Shown in pieces: positions 1 to 7,796 of a DNA stretch of 64,000 bases. The stretch covers positions 3,090 through 67,089 of the forward strand of contig NZ_JAQIBC010000007.1 of NCBI RefSeq assembly GCF_030347995.1. Direction: 5' to 3'. The DNA comes from Sulfurovum xiamenensis (GTDB taxonomy: Bacteria > Campylobacterota > Campylobacteria > Campylobacterales > Sulfurovaceae). Both the position numbers and the translations under genes were made by a program. Position 1 is the stretch's first letter. The number at the start of each line of letters is the position of its first letter. The notes under the pieces were generated by a model. The model did no database searches and was not told where the DNA came from. It saw nothing but the letters and a program-made list of their open reading frames with translations.

Positions 1-85
1 AAGGTTTTATCATGAAAACATAAACCCAAATGAATTTAAAAACTTGTAGCTTATTTCATTGAATTTATGTGTTTTTAATTGGAAC

Positions 86-211
86 TTACAGTTCCATAAG
101 CCTCTCAAACATCTCCTTGATCTCACTCTCATGAGAGATCAAAAATATCTGTCTATAGTGTTCTTTGATGGTATGGAACGCTCCCATAATCTCAAATGAT
201 ACTATTTTTAT
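86..211 (-). pseudogene. Remnant of an SbcC/SMC-like ATPase C-terminus
   Basis: An open frame of 41 codons ends at 86-88 and includes an internal ATG at 185-187. Its translation contains HYRQIFLISHESEIKEMFE, which looks like the final H-loop segment of an SbcC/Rad50-type ABC ATPase (hydrophobic strand, then ISH, then a short helix). No Walker A, coiled coil or signature motif is present, because the frame is closed by a TGA at 212-214, inside the end of the neighbouring gene. The most economical reading is a decayed 3' end left after most of the gene was lost or rearranged. It could instead be a translated 33-residue peptide from the ATG, but I see no good ribosome binding site for that. Confidence 0.5.
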
Positions 212-1521
212 TCATTCTCAATCTCTTCAGGTAACTCCAATGCCTCAATATTTCCCAGCGCTCCGGCCCCAGCAATCCCCTGTAGTGAACCATACATCTC
301 TGTAGTGTTCTGAAGGACACCGTCTATAAGTTTCTGACGGCGTTTCCAGCTTGCCATAAGAGAGCGGCGTTCCTTATCCAGTTCTTGTTGCATCGACATA
401 AATCCATCTACGATAGCTTTAAGTTGCATACTAAATTCGTTACCCGTCAAGTAGTTGTAGAGGAGCGTCATCTTATCACTTTTATTCTCCTCTTTTTGTA
501 CGCTCAAATGTACACGTATCAGGCTTTCCCGCAGAAGGGATGCTGAACCTTTAAATTCATCAAGACTGCACACCCAGATACCATCCACAAAGCCCATCCT
601 ATCCATTCCATTAGGATAAACCGATGTCACAAGAACGCCCAGGTCTGCATTGACCTTGAGCATATCCTGCTTAAGCTTACTGACCCAAGTATCACTCCAT
701 GCTTTGGTATTTTTACTCTCATAACAGATGGTCCCACAGTTTTGCAATTCCCTGGTGTGTATGGTCTGTATACAGTCTGCACCAAAGGCGCCTTTTTTTA
801 CCTCATCTACCGTATCAAAAGGAAACTGGGAAGAGAGCCAGGACTCAATAAGAAGTTCCAATGCCTCTCCTTGTATCTGCATCGATCCCTGCTCGGATTT
901 TCTTTTGGCATCTTCAATACTCTTTGCCATCTGTGCTATCTTCTCATCTTTGGCTTTTAACTCAAGCTCACTTGCCTCTTTTGCTTCTTTGAGGGCCAGC
1001 TCTTTCATTTCCATTGCCTGTTTTGCCAACTTCTCTTTTTCAAGCTTTAATTCTTCACTTAAAGCCTTCTGAGCCTCGACCTTTGCCACCGATGCGATCT
1101 CATCTTTTTCACGTTTAAGTTTTTCTATCATTGCTTTTGAAGCATTGAGTTCTTGGACTTGCTTAGATTTCTCTTCAAGCTCTTTTTGCAGTAGTGCTAC
1201 TGACTCACGCTGTTCCTCTACCAGTTCACGTTTAAGTTCATCCATGAGCTTTGTACGTTCAATTTTGAGCTGTTCTTTCGTTGCTTTTTGCAGTTCTTCA
1301 TCAAACTTCTCTTTCTCTTCTTTAAGCGCATCTTCTTTCGATTTAAGCATATCAAGATGAGCTTTGTACTCTTTACGTTTGGCTTCGATTTCATGTTGAA
1401 GCTTTTTCTGGTCTGCTAAATGCTGTTGTTTGAACTTCTCTTCTATCTGATGGTAAAATATCTCATCAATATCAATTTTGGTTCCGCAGTTGGGACACTT
1501 TATACTGTTTTGCGTAGACAT
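208..1521 (-). CDS. DUF2130 domain-containing coiled-coil protein
   Basis: A 437-residue cytoplasmic protein. Residues 9-12 form one CPNC pair near the N-terminus, a half zinc-ribbon. Residues about 25-215 are almost entirely Lys/Glu-rich heptad-like sequence, that is, a long coiled coil. The C-terminal third (about 220-390) is globular, with a segment beginning GEALELLIESWL and a region around VKKGAFGADCIQ that resembles the nuclease-like fold proposed for DUF2130. The family is widespread and poorly characterised; a DNA-processing role is suggested by the fold only. There is no signal peptide or membrane segment. It starts at an ATG with a plausible promoter just upstream and appears monocistronic. 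The family call is good; the function is unknown. Confidence 0.85.
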   Translation of the reverse strand: MSTQNSIKCPNCGTKIDIDEIFYHQIEEKFKQQHLADQKKLQHEIEAKRKEYKAHLDMLKSKEDALKEEKEKFDEELQKATKEQLKIERTKLMDELKRELVEEQRESVALLQKELEEKSKQVQELNASKAMIEKLKREKDEIASVAKVEAQKALSEELKLEKEKLAKQAMEMKELALKEAKEASELELKAKDEKIAQMAKSIEDAKRKSEQGSMQIQGEALELLIESWLSSQFPFDTVDEVKKGAFGADCIQTIHTRELQNCGTICYESKNTKAWSDTWVSKLKQDMLKVNADLGVLVTSVYPNGMDRMGFVDGIWVCSLDEFKGSASLLRESLIRVHLSVQKEENKSDKMTLLYNYLTGNEFSMQLKAIVDGFMSMQQELDKERRSLMASWKRRQKLIDGVLQNTTEMYGSLQGIAGAGALGNIEALELPEEIENE

Positions 1522-1561
1522 AACACTTCCTAAATTCTAATTCCTATAATCATATCAGAAA

Positions 1562-1589
1562 AGTATCTAGAGTAGTCTAAATATGTCAA
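1562..1589 (-). promoter_or_regulatory. Sigma70-type promoter for the DUF2130 gene, overlapping a palindrome
   Basis: Reading the minus strand, TTGACA (1584-1589) is followed after 16 bases by GATACT (1562-1567), which places the start of transcription roughly 35-40 bases before the ATG at 1521. The -35 box lies in a perfect 7-base inverted repeat with one central base (ATGTCAA-A-TTGACAT, 1583-1597), so a dimeric regulator could bind over it. The palindrome also contains a TTGACA on the plus strand, but no gene reads that way here. Confidence 0.4.
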
Positions 1590-1621
1590 ATTGACATGCT
1601 TTGTTTTATCAATGTAAAAAA

Positions 1622-2377
1622 TTATAAAAATGCAAGCAGAGAAGCGGTTACTGCGACATTAAGAGACTCAACACCACGCTGCATAGGTATGGCTATGCTT
1701 TTATCACACAGATCTTCTACACGCTTGCTGACACCTTCACTCTCGTTACCAAGCACAAAGATGGTCTTGTTGCTGTAGCTCTGCTCTTTATAAGAGTTTG
1801 ATGCATGCGATGAGAGTGTATAAAGAGATGCACCTTTGCTTTGAAAAGACTCAAGCGTCTTTTCAAGATCGGTCGTTTTGATGATAGGCATTTTAAAGAG
1901 TGTTCCCACACTAGCTTTGATCACCAAAGGTGATATCTGTGCCGCTCCTTTGGTAGGAAGCAAGATGGCATCTACATTACCTGCTGCGCAAGAACGAATG
2001 ATCATGCCCAGGTTCTGGGGGTTTGTTATGCCATCGAGTGCAATGATACGATACGTATTATGGGCATCCAGGAAGCTCTCTTCATCACCGAAATGTTCAA
2101 GTACGATATCAAGGGCTACACCTTGGTCCTGTTTGGCATTTTTAGAGATACGTGATAGTGCCTGCTTATCGTGATAGGCTACTTCGATACCTCTTCTTTG
2201 AGCGATCTCTTTCATCTGTTCCAAAACAGTGGCATCTTTGTTAGATTTTGAGAAGTGGAGTTTGTGAATTGTGACAGCATCATCTTCCAGTGCTTCCATC
2301 ACGGCATTACGTCCGTAGATGGTTAGCACTTTGTCAAAAAAAGACTTCTTTGCCAAATATTCTGGAGAATCTTTCAA
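1622..2377 (-). CDS. TrmH/SpoU family RNA 2'-O-methyltransferase (RlmB-like)
   Basis: A 251-residue SPOUT-class, SAM-dependent RNA ribose methyltransferase. An N-terminal substrate-binding domain (about 15-90, containing IYGRNAVMEALE) precedes the knotted catalytic domain. Visible family motifs are ALDGITNPQNLGMIIRSCAA near residue 120 (motif 1, with the catalytic Asn/Arg), FVLGNESEGVSKRV near 205 (motif 2) and IPMQRGVESLNVAVTASLLAF at the end (motif 3). The architecture fits RlmB (Gm2251 of 23S rRNA), but other TrmH members share it. The start is a TTG placed directly after the fabI stop codon, so the two are probably co-transcribed and translationally coupled. A second, divergent SpoU gene lies at 50.0 kb. 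Confidence 0.88.
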   Translation of the reverse strand: MKDSPEYLAKKSFFDKVLTIYGRNAVMEALEDDAVTIHKLHFSKSNKDATVLEQMKEIAQRRGIEVAYHDKQALSRISKNAKQDQGVALDIVLEHFGDEESFLDAHNTYRIIALDGITNPQNLGMIIRSCAAGNVDAILLPTKGAAQISPLVIKASVGTLFKMPIIKTTDLEKTLESFQSKGASLYTLSSHASNSYKEQSYSNKTIFVLGNESEGVSKRVEDLCDKSIAIPMQRGVESLNVAVTASLLAFL

Positions 2378-3202
2378 TTAAGCGTTTCCGTCCCAAGCGA
2401 TCTTAGGCTTTCCGTTCGTATCAAATTCAACAGCAGGCATCCCCATGATGTTAAACCCTGCATCCACATAATGGATCTCACCTGTGACACCGGAACTGAG
2501 GTCTGAAAGCAGGTACATACCAGAGTTTCCTACCTGATCGATAGTCACATTTTGTTTAAGTGGTGAGTGGTGCTGATTCCACTTGAGCATAAATGAGAAA
2601 TCACCTATCCCTGCTGCTGCAAGGGTCTTGATAGGTCCTGCTGAGATGGCATTCACACGGATACCATCTTTACCAAGATCTTCTGCAAGATACTTTGTCG
2701 TCATCTCCAATGCTGCTTTAGCCACACCCATAAGGTTATAGTTAGGGATGTATTTAACCCCACCGTAGTAGCTGAGTGTCAATACCGAAGAGTTATCAGA
2801 AAGGATCGGCTTTAACTCACGTGTAATTTCGATGAGTGAATAGACAGAAATGTCCATCGCCACATCAAAAGCTTCTTTAGAGATATCATAGAAACGTCCG
2901 CTTAGTCCCTCTTTAGGTGCAAATGCGATTGAGTGCACGATAAAATCGATCTTACCAAAATCTTTTTCAAGAGACTCTTTGAGTGCTTTGATCTCTTCTG
3001 GTTTGCTTACATCACAAGGGTACAATCTTGCCCCGCACCCTAGATCTTCTGCGATAGGAGCCAGTTTTTGCTCAAATCTTTCATTCAAGAAAGTAATGGC
3101 CATCTCTGCACCCTGCTCCTGACAAGATTTTGCAATACCGTATGCAATAGACTTTTTGTTAGCGATGCCTAAAATAACACCTTTTTTACCCTTCATTATC
3201 AT
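2378..3202 (-). CDS. fabI: Enoyl-[acyl-carrier-protein] reductase (NADH), FabI
   Basis: Catalyses the last reduction of the type II fatty acid elongation cycle, enoyl-ACP to acyl-ACP with NADH. The 274-residue product has the usual FabI length. It opens with KGKKGVILGIANKKSIAYGIA, the FabI version of the short-chain dehydrogenase dinucleotide site, and contains the Tyr-x6-Lys pattern around YYGGVKYIPNYNLMGVAKAA. I chose the ATG at 3202 because GGAG lies six bases upstream of it. A longer open frame exists upstream but lacks a ribosome site and would exceed the family length. It is upstream of, and abutting, the RNA methyltransferase, and divergent from the asparaginase-like gene across an 86-base gap. 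Confidence 0.95.
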   Translation of the reverse strand: MIMKGKKGVILGIANKKSIAYGIAKSCQEQGAEMAITFLNERFEQKLAPIAEDLGCGARLYPCDVSKPEEIKALKESLEKDFGKIDFIVHSIAFAPKEGLSGRFYDISKEAFDVAMDISVYSLIEITRELKPILSDNSSVLTLSYYGGVKYIPNYNLMGVAKAALEMTTKYLAEDLGKDGIRVNAISAGPIKTLAAAGIGDFSFMLKWNQHHSPLKQNVTIDQVGNSGMYLLSDLSSGVTGEIHYVDAGFNIMGMPAVEFDTNGKPKIAWDGNA

Positions 3203-3288
3203 ATAATGCTCCATAGAAATTAATGCGATAATTTTAACGCAATAATGGTAAAATCTAAAACTATATTTATCATAAATCAAGGAAATAG

Positions 3289-3780
3289 ATGAAAAAGATA
3301 CTTATTATGAGTACAGGTGGCACATTTAACAAGATTTATGACCCGATCAAGGGTGAATTTATCATAGATGTAGAGTCACAAGCCTTGAATGAGATCGCAA
3401 AAAAATGGCTGTGTGAATTTGAAATAATGAACCTCATAGGCAAAGACAGTCTTGACATGACCAATCATGACAGACTGGAACTTCTGGCGACGATCAATCA
3501 ATCTGAGTACCATCATATACTGATCGTACATGGTACAGATACCATGGATGTAACAGCTGAGTATCTCGCGGATGCAGATATCGAAAAATGTATCGTCCTT
3601 ACAGGTGCTATGGTTCCCTACAGTGTGGACCCGGTAGAAGCCACTGCCAACCTCTGTTCTGCCTATGGATATCTCAATGCCTTAAATAAAGAAGGTGTTT
3701 TCATTGCTATGAACGGCATGATGGGAACCTATGACCAGATAAAGAAAGACAGGTTCAAAGGAAAATTTACAACACTTTAA
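3289..3780 (+). CDS. Short asparaginase-family protein (N-terminal domain only)
   Basis: A 163-residue protein that matches only the N-terminal half of bacterial L-asparaginases, which are normally about 330 residues. It retains the first catalytic threonine region (MSTGGTFNKIY, residues 8-18) and the second (HGTDTMDVTAEYLA, around residue 84), and LTGAMVPYS. The C-terminal domain that completes the active site in the tetramer is absent. The frame ends cleanly in KGKFTTL followed by a stop, and the next gene begins 70 bases later, so there is no sign of a recent frameshift. Stand-alone domains of this kind occur in the phylum, as far as I recall. Asparagine or glutamine hydrolysis is possible but unproven. 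A good ribosome site (AAGGA, spacing 5) supports the ATG. Confidence 0.8.
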   Translation: MKKILIMSTGGTFNKIYDPIKGEFIIDVESQALNEIAKKWLCEFEIMNLIGKDSLDMTNHDRLELLATINQSEYHHILIVHGTDTMDVTAEYLADADIEKCIVLTGAMVPYSVDPVEATANLCSAYGYLNALNKEGVFIAMNGMMGTYDQIKKDRFKGKFTTL

Positions 3781-3852
3781 CCATCGCATACTGTTTAACC
3801 TTTGTTAAATTTAAACTGCTATGCTGAAATAAAATACATAAGGTTCAATATT

Positions 3853-4977
3853 ATGGAAAAAGATTTTAATGGTGTTTCACTCCTGCGAAGCATACGTATT
3901 TTACTTTTGATCCTGATCACTTTGTTCGCCCTTTTTTTATTCCTGCCAAGTATTGAAAATATATGGGCATCCCTACAGTCAGAACCAAGATCCATCACCG
4001 CTAGAGGATCACTTTCAGCTAGCGAAAAAACCAATATAGAGATCTTTCAACAAAGCAGTCCTTCCGTGGTTTACATCACAACACTTGAAGATACGCTCAA
4101 TCTTTGGACGCGTGACATTACCCGTATACCTCGAGGTACAGGATCAGGTTTTATATGGGACAGGCAGGGACACATCATTACCAATTATCATGCCTTGCAA
4201 GGTGCTTCCGCGGTAAAAATACGGCTCAGTGACCAGCGTACCTTTAATGCCACGCTCATCGGAGCAAGTCCGGAACATGATCTGGCGGTTTTACGTATAC
4301 CTATGATACCCAATATGCCAAACCCTCTTTCTATCGGTACAAGTCATGACCTGCAGGTCGGACAGATGACGTATGCTATAGGGAATCCATTTGGTCTTGA
4401 TCATACACTCACCACTGGTGTAGTCTCTGCACTCAATCGCACTCTGGTCAATAACAATGGTTCGACCATTGAGGGACTGATTCAAACAGATGCAGCTATT
4501 AATCCGGGAAATTCCGGCGGACCTCTACTGGATAGTGCCGGTAGATTGATCGGTATCAATACGGCGCTCTACAGTCCTTCAGGCACCTATTCAGGTATTG
4601 GTTTTGCCGTACCTGTGGATACCGTGAACCGTATCGTACCACGGATCATTAAAGAGGGTCACTACCAAAGACCAAAACTGGGCATCACCATAAATGAAAA
4701 CCTGAATAAAAAGATCACCAAAGAGCTGGACATTTCTGGTGTTGCAGTCATAGAAGTTCAGCCAAATTCAGCGGCAAAGAGATCAGGCCTTAGAGGGGTT
4801 ACTATACAAAATAATACACTCATCTCTGGAGATATAATCGTCGGGATAGACCAACATCAGATAGAGACTACCCAAATGCTTCTCTCTACACTGGAGAGAT
4901 ATGATATCGGTGATACAGTACAGGTAAAAATTTTTAGAAAGGGTCAAGTAAGAGAAGTATCTCTTACATTGGAATAA
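3853..4977 (+). CDS. HtrA/DegQ-type trypsin-like serine protease with PDZ domain
   Basis: A membrane-anchored periplasmic protease of about 374 residues. One hydrophobic segment near residues 14-34 anchors it. The protease domain carries the catalytic triad in the expected order: His in TNYHALQG (about 112), Asp in EHDLAVLRI (about 142) and Ser in NPGNSGGPLLD (about 221). One PDZ domain (about 275-370) follows, with the GDIIVGIDQHQIE segment. A single PDZ and an N-terminal anchor make it DegS/HtrA-like in layout rather than DegP-like. Its job is likely cleavage or sensing of misfolded envelope proteins. I chose the ATG at 3853, behind AAGG, over an upstream in-frame ATG that lies in what looks like promoter sequence. 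Confidence 0.9.
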   Translation: MEKDFNGVSLLRSIRILLLILITLFALFLFLPSIENIWASLQSEPRSITARGSLSASEKTNIEIFQQSSPSVVYITTLEDTLNLWTRDITRIPRGTGSGFIWDRQGHIITNYHALQGASAVKIRLSDQRTFNATLIGASPEHDLAVLRIPMIPNMPNPLSIGTSHDLQVGQMTYAIGNPFGLDHTLTTGVVSALNRTLVNNNGSTIEGLIQTDAAINPGNSGGPLLDSAGRLIGINTALYSPSGTYSGIGFAVPVDTVNRIVPRIIKEGHYQRPKLGITINENLNKKITKELDISGVAVIEVQPNSAAKRSGLRGVTIQNNTLISGDIIVGIDQHQIETTQMLLSTLERYDIGDTVQVKIFRKGQVREVSLTLE

Positions 4978-4986
4978 CTGTTTTCC

Positions 4987-6027
4987 TTAACGATGGTTAT
5001 CCACGGTTGGAGGAATGATATCTCCACTGGCCTGCATACTGAGTGCTTCGGGATATTTTCTGTAGTGCTGTCGTACAGCATATGCTAATGCTTTTTTGGT
5101 GTTTTCTTCTACAGGTGTCGGCATCTCATCAGGTAAAGCTTTCAGTAATGCTTGAACCAAGAGATCTTGAGGCTGAGGCATTTTTTGTACCCATGAAGCC
5201 AAGAGATCCCTGTTCACATGAGAAGGGATGGAACCCATGATACCTACATCATTCTGATCATGTACCAACAGACCAGATGTGGTGCCTCTATCCAGTGTAA
5301 GTACCTGGAAAAGATAGAGTGTATGATACGCCAGTTGTTCTTCTTTCTCTTCCTCTGTAAATGTAGGATACTCCATGAGTTTTTTCGAAATAATGTCAAT
5401 ATATGTCTCTATCACTCTTTCACCTACTTTCAGGACAAACGCTTTGTCTTCTTCAAAGTTTCCGCTATTGTAACCTTCAAGATAAAAATGGCTTACACCG
5501 CGATGTCGTCCCAGTACCGGGATATAAAAATATCTGTCACCCTGTGCGGCACCCTCTTCATACAATGCACCTATAACGTTTTTAAGTGTTTGGGAAAAAT
5601 GCTTTTTATCTGCATCCGATTCACCTAGAAGCGAAGGGTTGAGATCCGCCATGACACGCCAATACCCTTCTCCATCTTTCATCTGTGTCCAAGAGATATG
5701 CATATGCATAGAAGGGGCATGGGGATTACGCGGGTGAATGATCGTAGAGATAGCAGTGGCTGAACCTAACTTTTTACTCTCATCGTCATCATAATGTACT
5801 TGGGAAATATTGACCGAACCTCTGTCATAGACAACGGTGTCTCTGGCTTCATATCTTACACCGCCACCGTGTTCTCCGCCGTCACGTTCCCATGTGACAG
5901 CTTCACATGACCTGCCTTTTCCAAACTGTAACGCAACAGCGTTCAATTTTGAGACGAAATAAGCCTGCAATCCGTCTACAAGACTGTATGCTTCTTTTGC
6001 TTGAGGTGATTTTGCACGGATTATCAT
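4987..6027 (-). CDS. hemF: Oxygen-dependent coproporphyrinogen III oxidase
   Basis: Converts coproporphyrinogen III to protoporphyrinogen IX with O2, a late haem-synthesis step. The 346-residue product shows the HemF hallmarks: the GGGVRYE region, the conserved HPRNPHAPSMHMHISW block, and YFYIPVLGRHRGVSHFYLE. The more common form in this phylum is the oxygen-independent radical SAM enzyme HemN, so a HemF indicates use of oxygen in haem synthesis. It begins at an ATG at 6027 rather than the ATG two codons upstream, because AAGGAA overlaps the upstream codon and sits seven bases before this one. It is convergent with the protease gene, nine bases apart, and divergent from the lipoprotein gene. 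Confidence 0.93.
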   Translation of the reverse strand: MIIRAKSPQAKEAYSLVDGLQAYFVSKLNAVALQFGKGRSCEAVTWERDGGEHGGGVRYEARDTVVYDRGSVNISQVHYDDDESKKLGSATAISTIIHPRNPHAPSMHMHISWTQMKDGEGYWRVMADLNPSLLGESDADKKHFSQTLKNVIGALYEEGAAQGDRYFYIPVLGRHRGVSHFYLEGYNSGNFEEDKAFVLKVGERVIETYIDIISKKLMEYPTFTEEEKEEQLAYHTLYLFQVLTLDRGTTSGLLVHDQNDVGIMGSIPSHVNRDLLASWVQKMPQPQDLLVQALLKALPDEMPTPVEENTKKALAYAVRQHYRKYPEALSMQASGDIIPPTVDNHR

Positions 6028-6121
6028 GGTCATTTCCTTTATTTTTTATGGCATTATATCATAGTAATTTTTATTTCATTTCGTTACAATACCCACATAA
6101 TAATTTACAAGAAAGGGCACA

Positions 6122-6526
6122 ATGAAACGACATTTTTTATTAACGATATTGGCTGCATTTGGATTCTCTGGGTGTACAAGTTCTATAGGTCATCTCATAG
6201 AACCAAAGAAACCAACTCAAACAACCCAACCGACACAACAGATTCAAACACCAAAGACACAGTATGATTATGAAGAGCCCACTCCTGAAAAGAAAGAGGC
6301 GTATGAAAACACCATGAGAAAAATAGCCTCAGGTATCCAAGATGATCCTAATTATAAGCGACTTTCGCTCAATACAAATGAAAAAAAAGAGTGGTTTAAA
6401 AAATTGACCTACCGTCTATGGGATAGACAGATCACTAGACATCAATTTATTGCAGAGGGACTAAAAAGATATCCGGACCATGGATATGAACTGAATTTTA
6501 TTGTCAGAGGGTTTACCTTTGAATAA
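6122..6526 (+). CDS. Small predicted lipoprotein of unknown function
   Basis: A 134-residue protein with a lipoprotein signal peptide (KRHFLLTILAAFGFSGC; lipobox FSGC, Cys at 18). A Thr/Pro/Gln-rich linker follows (residues 27-45, QTTQPTQQ), then a charged globular part of about 85 residues with no domain I recognise. The linker suggests that the mature end is held away from the membrane to which the lipid is attached. It has a good ribosome site (AAAGGG before the ATG) and stands alone between divergent hemF and convergent queC. No function can be assigned. Confidence 0.75.
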   Translation: MKRHFLLTILAAFGFSGCTSSIGHLIEPKKPTQTTQPTQQIQTPKTQYDYEEPTPEKKEAYENTMRKIASGIQDDPNYKRLSLNTNEKKEWFKKLTYRLWDRQITRHQFIAEGLKRYPDHGYELNFIVRGFTFE

Positions 6527-6533
6527 ACCTCTG

Positions 6534-7196
6534 CTACGCATAAAGAATCGGGTCTACACTTCCCGCTTCTTCAAATCCTTTTAATCTCAATCGACAGCTG
6601 TCACACACACCGCAAGCCTTCTCTTCTGATTTATAACAACTCCATGTATCTTTCAATGGGACATGAAGCTCTAAAGACTTTTGAACGATCTCGCTTTTTT
6701 TCAAATCCACCAATGGCATTCGTATCTCCAGATCTGTTTCATCTTTTGTACCCAGGTTGATCGCTTTTTGCATCTGTTTGATATAACTCTCACGACAGTC
6801 AGGGTATCCTGAACTGTCTTCTTCTACCACACCGATAAAAAGTGCCTGCGCACCATGTTTCTCAGCCACTGCAGCAGCAATGGAGAGAAAGATACCATTT
6901 CGAAAAGGCACATAGGTCACCGGTACACCCTTTTCTAACCCTCCCGTCGGTACATCAATGCTTTGATCTGTCAAGGCAGATGCACCGATCTGCTCAAAAA
7001 AAGGCAGATCGATCTCATACGTTTCAGAGGCATCAACTGCCGATGCGATCTTCCGGAAACATTCAAGTTCTTTATCCTGTGTACGCTGTCCGTAGTTAAA
7101 ATGCAAAGCGATAATTTCATACCCTTCATTTTGCGCTATTTTAGCACTCAATGTACTGTCCATACCTCCGGAAATAATACATACTGCTTTTTTCAT
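6534..7196 (-). CDS. queC: 7-cyano-7-deazaguanine synthase QueC
   Basis: Makes preQ0 from 7-carboxy-7-deazaguanine, ATP and ammonia on the way to the tRNA base queuosine. The 220-residue protein has the PP-loop ATP pyrophosphatase signature SGGMDSTLSA near the N-terminus, HFNYGQRTQDKE just after it, and the C-terminal zinc-binding cysteines (CYKSEEKACGVCDSCRLR). The start is the ATG at 7196: AAGGAG lies eight bases upstream, whereas an ATG two codons earlier would leave only two bases. The leader can fold into several hairpins, the last of which touches the Shine-Dalgarno sequence; see the separate entry. Confidence 0.95.
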   Translation of the reverse strand: MKKAVCIISGGMDSTLSAKIAQNEGYEIIALHFNYGQRTQDKELECFRKIASAVDASETYEIDLPFFEQIGASALTDQSIDVPTGGLEKGVPVTYVPFRNGIFLSIAAAVAEKHGAQALFIGVVEEDSSGYPDCRESYIKQMQKAINLGTKDETDLEIRMPLVDLKKSEIVQKSLELHVPLKDTWSCYKSEEKACGVCDSCRLRLKGFEEAGSVDPILYA

Positions 7197-7202
7197 AAAC
7201 AT

Positions 7203-7292
7203 GTCTCCTTTTCACAGAGCTAAGCCCCGTGAAAATTGACCTAAGGGAATACCCTTGGTGCCTTTCACTAAAGAGCATAGCCATTGGCTCAA
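7203..7292 (-). promoter_or_regulatory. Hairpin-rich leader of queC, class unknown
   Basis: In the transcript direction three hairpins are visible before queC: AGCC/GGCT inside GAGC/GCTC (7273-7290), AAGGG-TATT-CCCTT (7243-7256), and a 7-base stem TTTTCAC/GTGAAAA (7229-7235 with 7209-7215) whose last two bases overlap the Shine-Dalgarno AAGGAG (7205-7210). Queuosine genes are often controlled by preQ1 riboswitches, but this sequence matches none of the preQ1 classes I know. It may be an uncharacterised cis-regulatory leader or simply a stable 5' UTR. Confidence 0.3.
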
Positions 7293-7354
7293 AAATATTT
7301 ATAACTATTTTAAGATTTACTGCCATTTTACCAAGATTTGGGTAAACTTCCTGC

Positions 7355-7795
7355 ATGATAGACTTAGATAATCAAACATCACTGGCAGTGGATCTGGAAG
7401 CTTTAGAGAAGATTGCAGATACGCTTTCTACCAAAGAAGTAGAGCTGATCATTACTGATGATAAGACCATGCAGGAACTCAATGCAGAGCATAGAGGTAA
7501 GAACAAGGTAACAGATGTACTCTCATTTCCTATGGAGACACCTTTTACAGAGCAATCAATCTTTGGAATGCCCTTAGGCTCTATCATTATTGCAGAGTCT
7601 TTTGTAAAAGAAAAGGCTGTAGAATTCGGACATACAGTTCAAGATGAACTCTCACTTTTGTTCATTCATGGCATGCTGCATCTTCTGGGCTTTGACCATG
7701 AAAAGGATGAAGGTGAAATGAGGATAAGAGAGAAAGAGATCATAGAGGAATTTGATCTGCCTAACAGTCTAATCGTAAGAACAGAGGAGTCTTAA
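7355..7795 (+). CDS. ybeY: Endoribonuclease YbeY (rRNA maturation factor)
   Basis: A metal-dependent RNase needed for 16S rRNA 3'-end maturation and ribosome quality control. The 146-residue product contains the diagnostic zinc site HGMLHLLGFDH near residue 110, and ITDDKTMQELNAEHRGKNKVTDVLSFP in its N-terminal half, broken here at family-conserved positions. Its length is normal for the family. The ribosome site in front of the ATG is poor. One base separates its stop from the start of the next gene, so the two are probably one operon. Confidence 0.93.
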   Translation: MIDLDNQTSLAVDLEALEKIADTLSTKEVELIITDDKTMQELNAEHRGKNKVTDVLSFPMETPFTEQSIFGMPLGSIIIAESFVKEKAVEFGHTVQDELSLLFIHGMLHLLGFDHEKDEGEMRIREKEIIEEFDLPNSLIVRTEES

Positions 7796-7796
7796 G

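Noticed and set aside
7216-7235. Minus-strand GGGGCTTAGCTC resembles the 5' part of a tRNA
   Set aside because: No acceptor-stem partner, anticodon arm or T-arm follows; the queC start codon lies about 20 bases downstream. It is the loop of a leader hairpin.
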